Shown here in pieces: positions 13,235 to 23,175 of a DNA stretch of 64,000 nucleotides (the first letter of the stretch is position 1; the number at the start of each line of letters is the position of its first letter). Source of the DNA: Macrothele yani (taxonomy: Eukaryota > Arthropoda > Arachnida > Araneae > Macrothelidae); the NCBI GenBank assembly GCA_039090855.1, contig CM077024.1:66425594-66489593 (forward strand), given 5' to 3'. Made by a program: the position numbers and the translations under genes. The notes beneath the pieces were generated by a model. The model saw only the letters and a list, made by a program, of their open reading frames with translations. It was not told the DNA's origin and did no database searches.

Positions 13235-13685
13235 GGATGTGAGGTTTAACGACCGCCATAAGCAACTCTTATAAGGCGGTGTCAGCCGCCCCGGTGGCGC
13301 AGTGGTCTAAGGCGCTGGCCTCTGATCATTCGTCCGTAAGGGGTCAGGGTTCGAATCCCGGTCAGGCATGGATGTTGTGTTTGTCTTATGGCACTGGCTC
13401 TCTCCCTTCCCTGGAACCAGTGACCCTAAATTAGGGACGGGCGACTGCTTATAGCCCATTGAGTTGCTCACGGTGGTCGTTAAACCTCCAATCAACAAAA
13501 AAAAAAAAAAAAAAAAAAAAACGCGGTGTCACCCGTGTCTAATTTGGGGCCACTGATTCTAGAGAGAGGACCGCGTCAGCGCTGTAAGAGAAGCACACCA
13601 CCCATGCCTCATCAAGGACTCGAGCTAGGACCCACTTCGAACGAATGATTAGAAGGCAGCGCCTCAGACCACGCGGCCACCGGGG
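13235..13685 (-). mobile_element. Old family-1 SINE, split by a younger SINE
   Basis: On the minus strand the head starts at about 13685 (GCCACCGGGG complement) and the GGTCGTTAAAC-type tail lies at about 13240. The copy is diverged and is interrupted at 13285-13522 by a plus-strand SINE. The two halves join across the 9-bp duplication GCGGTGTCA. Confidence 0.8.
13285..13522 (+). mobile_element. tRNA-derived SINE family 1, young full-length copy
   Basis: The head is GCCGCCCCGGTGGCGCAGTG. The A-box-like TGGCGCAGTGG and B-box GGTTCGAATCC of an internal RNA polymerase III promoter are intact. A tRNA-unrelated body ends in GGTCGTTAAACC and a poly-A tract of about 24 bases. The TSD is GCGGTGTCA at 13276-13284 and 13523-13531. 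GGTCTAAGGCGCTGG after the A box resembles tRNA-Leu (inference). This is the best reference copy of the family in the window. Confidence 0.92.
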
Positions 13686-14418
13686 TAATCTTTTGGCAAA
13701 ACGAGATGCTTATGAACATTTGAAAGGCACAAAGAATGATTTTGTAAAATTATTAACGCTTCGAAAACATTGTAGCTGTACCAATTTTTAGTTGTTTCAA
13801 TTTATTACCTATTGAAAATAAAATGTTTTCCATTGAAAGTTACGACGAATTTTCAGCTTATTATCCACAGGTATAAACAAAAGCTCTGTCACTATGGATT
13901 CAATTTCTGCTAACTGTGAAAAGGTCGAGATATTTCTGATTTTTAATATCAGTCTGTGGTATTACGAAAAAGATAGATTTTGCAATGGGTTCCTACAGCA
14001 ATGAAACAAATGGAAAATTACATCAGGATCGAGTAGCTGTGAAAAAAAATGAAGGAAGTAGTTTTTTGATCAAATAATAGATCATTTCATGTCTTAATTT
14101 GTCATATATTTCTTTTAAATATATGACAAATTAAGACATGAAATGATCTCGCTTCATATAAACCAGTGAGTTAAATTAAATTTTTAAACGAAACAGTACG
14201 CTTGTTGTGAGTTGGTTTGTGCACTGTGCGTGTCGATGTAAACAGGCTCCTATAAATGGAATAAATTTATTTTGACTGTTTCTCCGGACCACTTAAAAAA
14301 GATACTGTCATGATTTTATGGAAATTTAATTCCCTAAAAACTCATTTTAAAACTTCCTTATCCACACACTGCGCAAATTCTTCAGAAACAGTTTTTGGGA
14401 GGTAAGAAACTCTTGCAG
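13686..14418. other. Non-coding stretch with a large hairpin
   Basis: No gene seen. The only structure is the 33-bp perfect fold-back at 14079-14149, listed separately. Confidence 0.55.
14079..14149. repeat. Perfect hairpin, 33-bp arms, 5-nt loop
   Basis: The left arm 14079-14111 begins AGATCATTTCATGTC and is exactly complementary to 14117-14149; the loop is CTTTT. Perfect pairing over 33 bp is closer to a recent fold-back duplication than to a typical animal miRNA precursor, which carries mismatches and a longer loop. Confidence 0.95.
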
Positions 14419-14715
14419 TTGCAGACTTTTTAAGGCCGTCAATTCTGAAGTCACATCAATTCCATTGCCAAAAGAAAGAACACAAGATAGTTCAGTTTTC
14501 CAGATCACTGGATTTCTGTTCCTTCAATGGGGCAAGAAAGTCTGGATAATACTTTTCATATGCGCCCTTCATCGGGCAATGTACTTTGAACTTACTTAAG
14601 CCGTCCTTATCAGCGGAAGTGTTCATACAGTATCAGAAAAGATTCATTTCCAGAAGAGGTAGACCAGAGGTCATGTATTCAGACAACGGGACAAACTTGT
14701 GCTGACTTTGTTGTG
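14419..14715 (+). pseudogene. BEL/Pao-type retrotransposon integrase core fragment
   Basis: Conceptual translation, with frame changes, gives the ordered integrase blocks IPLPKERTQDSSVFQITG, KKVWIILF, ICALHRAMYFELT, LSAEVF and RFISRRGRPEVMYSDNGTN. These match the order and wording of BEL/Pao integrases as I recall them. The first catalytic Asp region (normally G-D/I-D-x-A-G-P) reads GFLFLQ, so that residue is lost. The Asp in YSDNGTN is kept. A stop follows immediately and no LTRs were found nearby, so this is a relic. Confidence 0.75.
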
Positions 14716-15149
14716 TAATGACCTTCGTTCTAACAATGCTATTAGAAATTCATTCCGTAGTAGATCGTCTACAGTCCATTTATAATGGGGACTCATTTGA
14801 AAGGTTTTTTTTTTGCATCTAAGTAAAACCACATACGGAGTTCTTGCATAAGAGCAGGATTTTGAAACACCATTTAGCAGCAAAATTGTGCGTCAGGAAA
14901 ATCGCGAAAGATTTAGAAAAACTTGGTCTATCCGATGCGAAAAGAAATGTTCATATCCGACTATTGCAGTCGAAGAGATGGTAGATAGATGTAAATATAC
15001 TTTACGCCCTTAAAGAGAAAAGTGCGATTGAAAAAGCTAACAGTGTGAATCAATTACTTAATAGCTGCTCATGGTGGTCGTGTCAAACCTTGCAACGTTC
15101 GTTTTGACTAAATATAAGAATATACACACATACGTGCGCGCTTGCGCCT
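14716..15149. other. Unassigned sequence between two transposon relics
   Basis: It may continue the BEL/Pao relic but is not recognisable. At 15066-15092 a short stretch resembles the family-1 SINE tail (GCTCATGGTGGTCGTGTCAAACC). Confidence 0.4.
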
Positions 15150-16270
15150 TTATGTACAGTACAGGCAGTTGTTTTCTATAGTCCTTTGCAAAGTTCCGCC
15201 AGAGCCACGATCCCACGGCGGTATCACTCGGCAGGTTTCGAGAACAAAAGCTATCTGATGCCAGATTCCACATCTACCACTGAAGCAAAGTGGCGTTTTC
15301 GTAAGAAATGGGCCATGGGAACGAAACAGTTGGTAGTCGAATGGGGCAAGGTAAGCGTTGTGTGGACGATGGTGTAGGATATCAACTCCTTCCAATTCTT
15401 GTGGTTTTCGGCAGATAATTCTTGAAGCGTGACTTGGGGCACAGCCCACTTGCAGCAACGCTCGCTTCCCATTGGTGAGCATTGGGTGACGTCCGTGTAG
15501 AGCATCACGGACCCAATGCAGTTGTTCGCCATGGAGATTTCCATTCTCAGATTGACCATCTGCCATGAGTTCCCAGTGCACAGGACCCACACAATTGCAC
15601 CAAATCTACATCATGACTTTCCTCTCTTTTTGCACCACTGGTTGTGCTTCCTGGTGCAGCCAGAGTTACTGGCTCCCAGTGGTAGGATAACGTAGGAATA
15701 TCTACTTTTCATCACCTGTGAGGATACGACACCTGTGGATTTGACAGCAATGTGCGACTGAGAACACGTTGTTCCGCCTGCTGCGGTGTCAATTCATGGG
15801 GAACCATTCGATGGCACCTGGAGGATAAAATAAGCTGGTGGACGTGACGAAAGATGGTGGATTGGGAAGACCCTACCTCAGGTATTAATTATCGTGTACT
15901 TCTACTGAGGTTCACTGTCCGCTTTGACGAGGGTATGAGTGGTGGTTGTTGTTGTACGTTCTGATCTCGGCTTGTCTTCAAGGCTCGTGTATTCAGCATT
16001 GAAACGCCATAATCGTTTTCTTGCAGGGCTACTGTCCACTGTTCCCTCACCTTCAACTGCACAAATTTCTCTTGCTGCTGCCGCTGCAGCGTTTTACCAT
16101 TTTTTTCAGTAATAGCATCAAAGCACCCGAACAGCAAGTTTATCGACATCCATCCTCTTCTCACCTGATGAAGCAGTGTAGCTCCGTGCCAAATGCTCGT
16201 CATGAGCCTCGTGCTTTCCAGGTCATCGCGTTGCACAGTCAAGACGCTGGCGCGTGTTTCGCATAGGAAT
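15150..16270 (-). pseudogene. mariner transposase relic
   Basis: Read on the minus strand with frameshifts, the blocks in order are SLEDKPRS (about 16005), VPHELT (about 15810), LTGDEK followed by a stop where Trp is usual (about 15720), ADGQSENGNLHGEQL, LLQVGCAPSH and LAPFDYQLF (about 15320). These match the usual mariner order SLED-PRSGRP, WVPHELT, TGDEKW, LLQQDNARPH and YSPDLAPSDYHLF. The second catalytic Asp (QDN) is replaced by Gly (VGC); the first and third are visible. TIRs were not found, so the ends are approximate. Confidence 0.75.
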
Positions 16271-16315
16271 ATACGCCCAGAATTACGTGTAACTCAAAAT
16301 GGGAGGAACGTTTAA

Positions 16316-16905
16316 CTCACAATGGTATATACATATCGCTAGAAGAACTGACCACAGTTGGACAACTGGAAAAAGACCCACCAGAAAGACCACGTGGGGT
16401 ATGGGTGAATTAAATTCGAAAACATGCTGAACAGGGCCGGATTAAGACCTTAGTGGGTCCCTAGGCTAAGACATCTGAGTTGAGACCCACTCAGATGTCT
16501 TAGTAACATTTGAAGGCTTTCCCTCGGTGAGTCACTACCTAGAAACTGTTCATCTCCCATCCTCTCTCTCTCTCTCGGTGGATGGTAGTGAAAAAGCTGA
16601 AACTGCCTCCCCGACCCCTCTGAACACAGTGACATATGAAGGCTTTTACCCTTGGTGAGTCACTACTTTGAAACTATTCGTCTCCCAGCCTCTCTCTCTC
16701 TCTCTTTATCTATCTATTATTTGCCCGGGCATGCCTCCTGGGCCCTTGGTCGTGGTGTGACCCAAGGCTAAAGCCCCTATAGACGCCACCTTAATCCGGC
16801 CCTGAAGCTGGAGTGATTTGGTAGAGACAGGCTCAAGATAAAAAAGTGTAAAATTGTAGAAAAGGGAGACCTTCGTCCAGCAGTGTATTTTATGTGATGA
16901 TGATG
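16316..16905 (+). mobile_element. RTE-clade LINE 3' end, interrupted by a hAT MITE
   Basis: The sequence before 16431 and after 16812 together matches the C-terminal and 3' end of the RTE LINE at 36946-39588, including GCTAGAAGAACTGACCAC, GGGTGAATTAAATTCG, GGAGACCTTCGTCCAGCAGTG and the short (GATGAT) tail at about 16896-16905. The hAT MITE at 16432-16804 splits it. Confidence 0.8.
16432..16804. mobile_element. hAT-like MITE (373 bp) inserted in the RTE fragment
   Basis: Perfect 15-bp TIRs, CAGGGCCGGATTAAG, are flanked by an imperfect 8-bp TSD (ATGCTGAA / AAGCTGGA, 6 of 8). Inside are two copies of a ~125-bp segment containing GGTGAGTCACTAC and CT runs, and a hairpin with 15-bp arms at 16466-16503. 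There is no ORF. Confidence 0.85.
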
Positions 16906-17485
16906 TTCATTCATAATCATTATTATTATTATTATTATTATTATTGATGTTCAATGAATGACGATGATGATTTTTGACATTCATTCAAAATCAGCAATTT
17001 TGCTGACAATAAATGGAAAAATAAACAAACATATCTTGTTCATATATGTCTCCACAGAAACATAATGACCTTCTGAGAACTGAAAGTCATGTTTTGAAAA
17101 TACCACTTTTGTTATAGATTTTAGATTGTAATGAGAAATGATCTACAGAAAATTATGTTTCATTCCGTAACGTTTGCCGACTTGTGCCCCAGTTTATTTT
17201 TGAACTCTACGAATACTGTTCGAACTCTGTTCATGTAGTAAACAAAGAAAGCTTTCATAGTAAACTTTAAATTCGAAAACTTTTACGAAGGTCAACATAT
17301 TTTTTGATATTCATTAAAGATCCTTGAGGGGCTCTTTTCATGAGGTTTAGTCTCAGGTTTAGGGGAAAGATTCTTCACTGGTGAACAGCAAAGAACGGAC
17401 TAAGGGTGTGCCTTAGGCCCTTCACCGATTTTCAACATGAACGTTTTCATTGCAGATAGTGCACCCCATTCATTCTGTTTTAGGG
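16906..17485. repeat. (ATT)n microsatellite and unique sequence
   Basis: A (TTA)n run at about 16914-16945 directly follows the RTE tail. After it no gene or repeat is seen. Confidence 0.6.
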
Positions 17486-17672
17486 TGTAATAAAAACTCT
17501 TAGGGCTATGGACAGCCGTCCGTCCCTATTTTGGGTCCCAGGGTAAGGATAGAGTTACAGCCGTAGTACAAACACATCACCCATGCCTCATCCGGGACCA
17601 AGGCCTGAGCCCAAATTGGATGACTAGCCATCAAAAAGCGCCTTTGACGACCCAGCCACCGGAGAGACCGAA
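17486..17672 (-). mobile_element. Decayed family-1 SINE
   Basis: The minus-strand body (CCGTCCCTATTTTGGGTC complement), CATGCCTCATCCGGGACC and CCAGCCACCGG follow the family order. Both promoter boxes are eroded, and no poly-A or TSD is visible. Confidence 0.7.
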
Positions 17673-18232
17673 TGATTATATAGATTGTGAAGAATTTTTC
17701 ACATAAAGAGGCCATCATATAACCGATTATATAATGACATGCCTGTTGGTGCAGGTCGGGTGTAATGCTATCCGGTTGTTTTGTTTAAACTGCTAGACCT
17801 TGCTACACAAAATAGCTCATTCTTTCTTCAAATATTACTACTTTTTCCCGATTTTATAAGAAAATAAACGTTTGAAAAACATAATGTGATAAAATGAAAA
17901 ACAAATGGAATTAGAAATTCTGTGAATAGCAGAAAATATGTGAACCTTTGATGCATTTCAGGTTGCTGTACATTGCTTCGGTTAATATAAAGTGCTTTAA
18001 TATATAGTTTTCATATGGTTATATTCTAAAACAAAGAAAGATCTTGATTCAAGTTAGTCCGTATAATCGGCCTACTACTGTTTTTCATATTGACTTGTTA
18101 CCGTTGCCAGACGGAGTTATCTGAGAAACCTCTGGAATCAAGTAAATGATTTCTCTCTCCTCTATCTTTTTTAATAGTCAGTTATGTTTACCTTACGAGG
18201 ATGATTGTGTTAGACTCATCGAGCATTAACCG
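17673..18232. other. Non-coding, nothing recognised
   Basis: AT-rich unique sequence with no ORF or structure of note. Confidence 0.5.
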
Positions 18233-18244
18233 GAAGACGGGATC

Positions 18245-18479
18245 TTTTTTTTTTTTTTTTTTTTTTTAATCGGAGGTTTAACGACCACCGTGAGCAACTC
18301 AATGGGCTATAAGCAGTCGCCCGTCCCTAATTTAGGGTCACTGGTTCCAGAGAAGGGAGAGAGCCAGTGCCGTAAGACAAACACAATACCCATGCTTGAC
18401 CGGGATTCGATCCCGGACCCCTTACGGACGAATGATCAGAGGCCAACGCCTTAGACCACTGCGCCACCGGGGCGGCAAA
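18245..18479 (-). mobile_element. Family-1 SINE with 12-bp TSD
   Basis: A full-length minus-strand copy: poly-T (poly-A tail) at the left, CCACCGGGGCGG head at the right, B-box complement GGGATTCGATCCC. The TSD is GAAGACGGGATC at 18233-18244 and 18480-18491. A perfect 12-bp TSD and long tail indicate a young insertion. Confidence 0.92.
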
Positions 18480-18491
18480 GAAGACGGGATC

Positions 18492-19486
18492 CAATGGGAT
18501 GTCCAGAGACGTGGCTTTAACCACATCGGTGCCCAGCTAGAAAGATTGTGACGAACACTTTAATCCTAACTTCATGCTTTTATTTCAGAATTTTGCTTTT
18601 ACATAGAGTTCCTCAAGACTAGTGGTAACACCAGAGGTAGCAGGTGCTTTCTGAGCCTGGATTAAATCGCAAGATGAGGCGGGTGTTCTGTTTGCTGTTC
18701 CATGCTATCTTTTCCCTGGAACTGGAACCTATAAATGAGAAATGGGAAATCCTTCTACCTTACTACGATCATCGAAGTCTTTAAACTCTTCGTTTATCCC
18801 CCACCCCTCCTCGAGAAAGCATGATAAGCTGAGTTCCGGGATCTGTTGTTTTGTTTTCAAGTTTTGGCTCATTCAGATAAATAGCCGCAGAAATAAGTGA
18901 ATACCATGGAGCATCATTATACTTAATGATATCGTACATAGCCTTACAAATGCTGACTTCTTTCAATAATTGTTACCTCTTAAGCAGTTCCTTTAATTCA
19001 AACGCGGAATTTAATTTATATTAAAGTGCATATTTTATTTCTGCCTAAATAATTTTCAATGTTTTTTTCAATTAATATATAATTTAGGAGCAAGTATTTC
19101 TACATGTTTTGCCTTTTATGTATGACTTCACAAGTAATGATATTATCTTAACTGATTTGTGAGGTCCCTAGAGTCAGCAGCATTTTTTACCTTCAGGACT
19201 ACAGAAAACATATTAAGTGGAAGATATCAGAAACAAGCCCTAAAGAGCGTGCTATGAATTAGGAATTGCTGTGAATCAGCAGAGAAGTTTCTCGTGACAG
19301 ATAATGATACTGAATTGACCTCTCTGTCCCTGTGCATAGTTTTCTTTTGTTTCCAGTTTTTCAGGAAAATATATTCTGTGACATTGCTACACTATATTCT
19401 GAAAAAGTGTTTCGAATCAGATGAAAATCATAATCACGGTAGATAAAAAATGGGTAAGACATGATTACAGATAGAAAAGACAATTT
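18492..19486. other. Non-coding, nothing recognised
   Basis: Only short ORFs without family features; no TIR, SINE or simple repeat seen. Confidence 0.5.
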
Positions 19487-20881
19487 TAAATGAAGTAGCA
19501 AATTACTAGGGACATCCAGCAGCAATCAGAGAAGTGCTATCCTCACTTACGTGCGCAACTATAACGTTAAGATGGCTATTTGAACAGCTCACTGCAAAGG
19601 ATTCAGACCTGTGCGAAGCGTAGATAGCGTCAATATGGGAAAGTCTCGTGATTTAAGCTACTTTGAAAGAGATATAGTAGTGGACGTCAGGCTGGCAGGC
19701 GCAAGCGTCTCAGGAAAGACAAACCTTTTCTGCTATGCAAGAACAACTGTATCGAGGGTGTACAATAAGTGGTGCACAAACAACAAAACAAGCAGTCAGA
19801 GGTCTTACTGTGTGTGGAAACGACTATGCAACAACAGCTGTATCCAGGGTGTTCAATGAGTGGTACTCAAACAACAAAACAAGCAGTCAGCGGTCTTCCT
19901 CTGTGTGGAAACGACTGTGAAAGAACAACTGTATCGAGGGAGTACAATGAGTGGTGCGCAAACCGCAAAACAAGCAGTCAGCGGTCTTACTGTGGGCTGA
20001 AACAACTGCTCGATATTCGAAGGCAACGGCGGCTGGAGGGTGTTGTACGAAATGACAGCTGAGATTCATTGCGAGAAGTAATTGCGCAGTACAACAGAAG
20101 TATCGAGAGGAGAATTTCAACTTGCTGCAGACTGTCGCGAAAGGGGCGACAACACCCGACGTTCTCTTCGTGTACCACTGGTCTCTGGCAAAAAATCAAA
20201 CAAACAAAAACGCGACAAATTCGTTTATAGTAGGCACAGAATCATCAAAAATGAACCTTTAAGGACCGGAAAAGAGCCTTCTGGTTCGTTTAATACACGC
20301 CGATTGACGGGCCAGAACATGGCGTCAACAGAACGGAATGATGGATCCTATCTACCTAATGTTAACCATACTAGGTAATGTAGGCGGTGCTATGATCTGG
20401 GATCTGCTTCCGTGGCGGGCATTGGGTTACTTAATACCTCTAGAACAGCATTTCAATGCTATCTCAACATCACTGAAGACGAGGAGCACCCATACATGCA
20501 CTTGGTGTTTTCCGATGGAGAGGGCAGCATCCAGCAGGATAATGCGCAGTGCCACAAGGTTTGTGAAGTTACACAGTGGTTCCAGGAAGATGACAGTGAC
20601 TTCAAAGTGATAAAACTCCCCCAAAGTCTCCATATATCAACTCAATTAAGCACCTGAGGGGTGATTTTGATTGAGAGAGAAATTCGTAACAGACACCCTC
20701 TTTCCGCTAGCATTCGGCAATTGGCGGACTCGATCACATTCGCTGGGCCGAACATACACGTAGAATGATATCAGTATCTCGTTTAATACATACCATTTCG
20801 AATCGAGGCTATTTTGAAAGCCTAAGGGAGGCGCAACACTTCATTAAAAAGGTGGTCCAAATAATTTGCTACTTCAGTTTA
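19487..20881 (+). mobile_element. Tc1-like DNA transposon, defective, with internal triplication
   Basis: The ends are inverted repeats: GAAGTAGCAAATTACTAGGG at 19492 and the complement of GAAGTAGCAAATTATTTGG ending at 20875. A TA is present at each boundary. The transposase runs left to right: MGKSRDLSYFERDIVV (N-terminal helix-turn-helix region from 19632), then FSDGEGS and QQDNAQCHK (second catalytic Asp) near 20510-20555, then a degraded SPYINSIKHL where Tc1 proteins have SPDLNPIEHLW. The third catalytic Glu is thus Lys. A 91-bp segment is present three times (about 19742-20014); 91 is not a multiple of 3, so each copy shifts frame. Not functional. Confidence 0.85.
19742..20014 (+). repeat. 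Three tandem copies of a 91-bp segment
   Basis: The phrase TGTATC[CG]AGGG recurs at 19748, 19839 and 19930, each followed by a near-identical GTGG..CAAAC..CAAAACAAGCAGTCAG block. The unit is transposase-coding sequence from the DNA-binding region. Confidence 0.9.
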
Positions 20882-23175
20882 TATCACACACAGATGGATT
20901 ACGTGGCAATACCCACTACCTTATAAAGACCCTATGGCTTGCCACAGCATAGCAAACAGCAGAGGTCGCAGATTCTGGTAATGCACGAGTAAAGCATCAT
21001 TTTGGTTTAGCAGATCAGGTATATTGGGTTGTGTTGGAGGAAAGTTAAACATGGAGCGCGCACGTCGAGTACTTACTCGATAAGGTCAGACGTCTTAGAA
21101 CAGCACAAAGACCCGTTGTCTCCATGAAGACATAACAGATTTCTAATCTGCAAGACGATCTTCCTTTCGGTGATAACATCGGCTGGTGCAGTTTGGGGGT
21201 GACGTACCAAAGACGTACATTGGTCCAAGAGGAAGTTGTCTAAACAAACTCCCATGTTGCTTTCTCAGAGTTACTCTACCTGCGCCAAATAGGTTTCCCA
21301 GCTCAAGATGTACAAACTGAGTCAGTGAATAAGTGCGTTCATAAGATGGCTAATTTCTTCTTCAGTGCGCTGGCAAAGCATCCATATAAGCTTCTCAAAT
21401 ATGCCGTCAACTACGACATTTCTGTCAAGCCGAAGTCCAGCAGCATATTTTCCTTGAATTCCAAGTAAAGAAGCTTCATCTACGAAGGCACTGAGATCCA
21501 GTCGTAATGGAGAACACTCCTGAATCCTTCAGGTTTGCTCTCTGCAGGAATGCTTGCAGTATCTTTGACAGTGTTCTGCAATTGAAAAATTACTGGAAGG
21601 CGTTTTCTGACACTCCCAATCTCGAACACACTCTGTCGTGTTCACAGTCCTAGTTGGGACTGGAATGTTGCCCTAGAAAAGATTTCTTTCAGAAGTAAAG
21701 GTTGGTAAGACCACGTTGGCGTGGCTGTTACACATGCTCTGTCCTGATGTTTAAGAAGAAGCAACTGCACTACGTCTTTCTATAGGAACGTGGTGTTAGT
21801 AGGATTGACGTCTATTCTATCTAAAAGAAATTCACTTGTTCAGGTGCATCTGCTTTTGGAATTTTTGATATAAGAAGTGTGTGTGGGTAGGAAAGAAATG
21901 TTTGCTCCCATTCTGTGGAAAAGCCTATCCTTTTCCCCTGCTAAACTGAACTGGCTCTCAAGTGGGAAAAAACATGCAGCTTTGATGATTTTCGGCATTC
22001 TTACGGCACAGGAGTTTATAAGGTATGACAAGGGCTGACTTGCTCGGTTCCCGATCTTGGCATCTATCACTCTGTCAGCTTGTCTAACTGGTTACCGACT
22101 TATGCTATCACTTAAGACTCCGATCATAGTCCTGGTTGGGACTGAAATGTCTTAAAAATGATCTATCTCAGTACTGAAGGTTGGCAATACAACGTTGTTC
22201 CCGCGCTGAGTAAAGCCAACTGTTTTTTTCTCCGGAATTATTATCGATCGTGGCAGTATGTTAGCCTACGACAGCAAGAGGAAGTTAACTCATCCAAGTT
22301 TCTTTAAGAAGCAGTGCTCAGAGGTGTACTTACGTATTAAGACCGCATTCTACCGTTTTAATGGAAACTCTGGAGCCGGTGTCTTAAAGATATCGTTAAC
22401 GGGTTTTTCCTGGTGAGTCTCCTCAGAGACAAGAAAGATACACAGGAAAGCATATCGTAACCTGCATGATGATAATGAAACTTTTCTTACCCTCTTTATT
22501 TTAAGCTTTAACTGAGAGGCTCAGGTATTCCCCTACTTTGGAAGTAAACTGTGTTACCACTGCTGAAGCATCTTGAGCAAACAGAGGCCTACGGCACTTC
22601 TGGAATTACTATCAAATTCCGAATGTCTTATCCGGAATGGATGCCTTTGTTGAGCTGACCTCCTCCATAGCTTTCTAGTATTTCGTAAAACAGTGGCCGA
22701 GGAAAGAGTTTCTGCTGTCCTTTACTTAACCTTTGCTTTCCTAGGACATCTCCATAGATATCTACTAATCTCTGTTCCAAAACTATTACTTAGCCCCGCT
22801 TTAACTTTCAGCTAATCCAATGTTTATTTAACCCTTCCCTGCGCAGGGAAGGATTAAAAACATGAACAGGAATAACTTCATCTCCCACTGTAATCCTCGC
22901 TGCAAACTGATGAACTGAGTTAAGGATCCAAACAGCCTCACCGCATAGTTCGGAAACATATAAGCATCAACAGTCATGTGAGGTAGTCTACTATGGCTAC
23001 AGCTGGTCTTTTCCGGCTGCTGTAAAGCTCCCGTTTTCAGATGAGTCAACAAATGCTATGCCATCAAGTACAAATCATTTTCGATGGGTGATAAATCTAG
23101 TAACCTGACTTGTTATAGTATATTGATGACAAGACGTACACATTTTTTTAGTATTGATGCCGTATGTTCTAGAGG
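20882..23175. other. 2.3-kb stretch without a recognised gene
   Basis: No family could be assigned in any frame. Two diverged direct repeats of ~80 bp start near 21645 and 22125 (shared AGTCCTRGTTGGGACTG, then AAGGTTGG and ACGTTG), suggesting a decayed repetitive element. A perfect 20-bp palindrome sits at 22833-22852 (CCTTCCCTGC and its complement). Confidence 0.45.

Noticed and set aside
13285..13370. Possible functional tRNA gene
   Set aside because: The A and B boxes are those of a SINE: the sequence does not fold into a full cloverleaf, is followed by SINE body and poly-A, and recurs about ten times in the window.
15060..15095. Additional SINE copy
   Set aside because: Only ~27 bases resemble the family-1 tail, with no body or head; too short to call.
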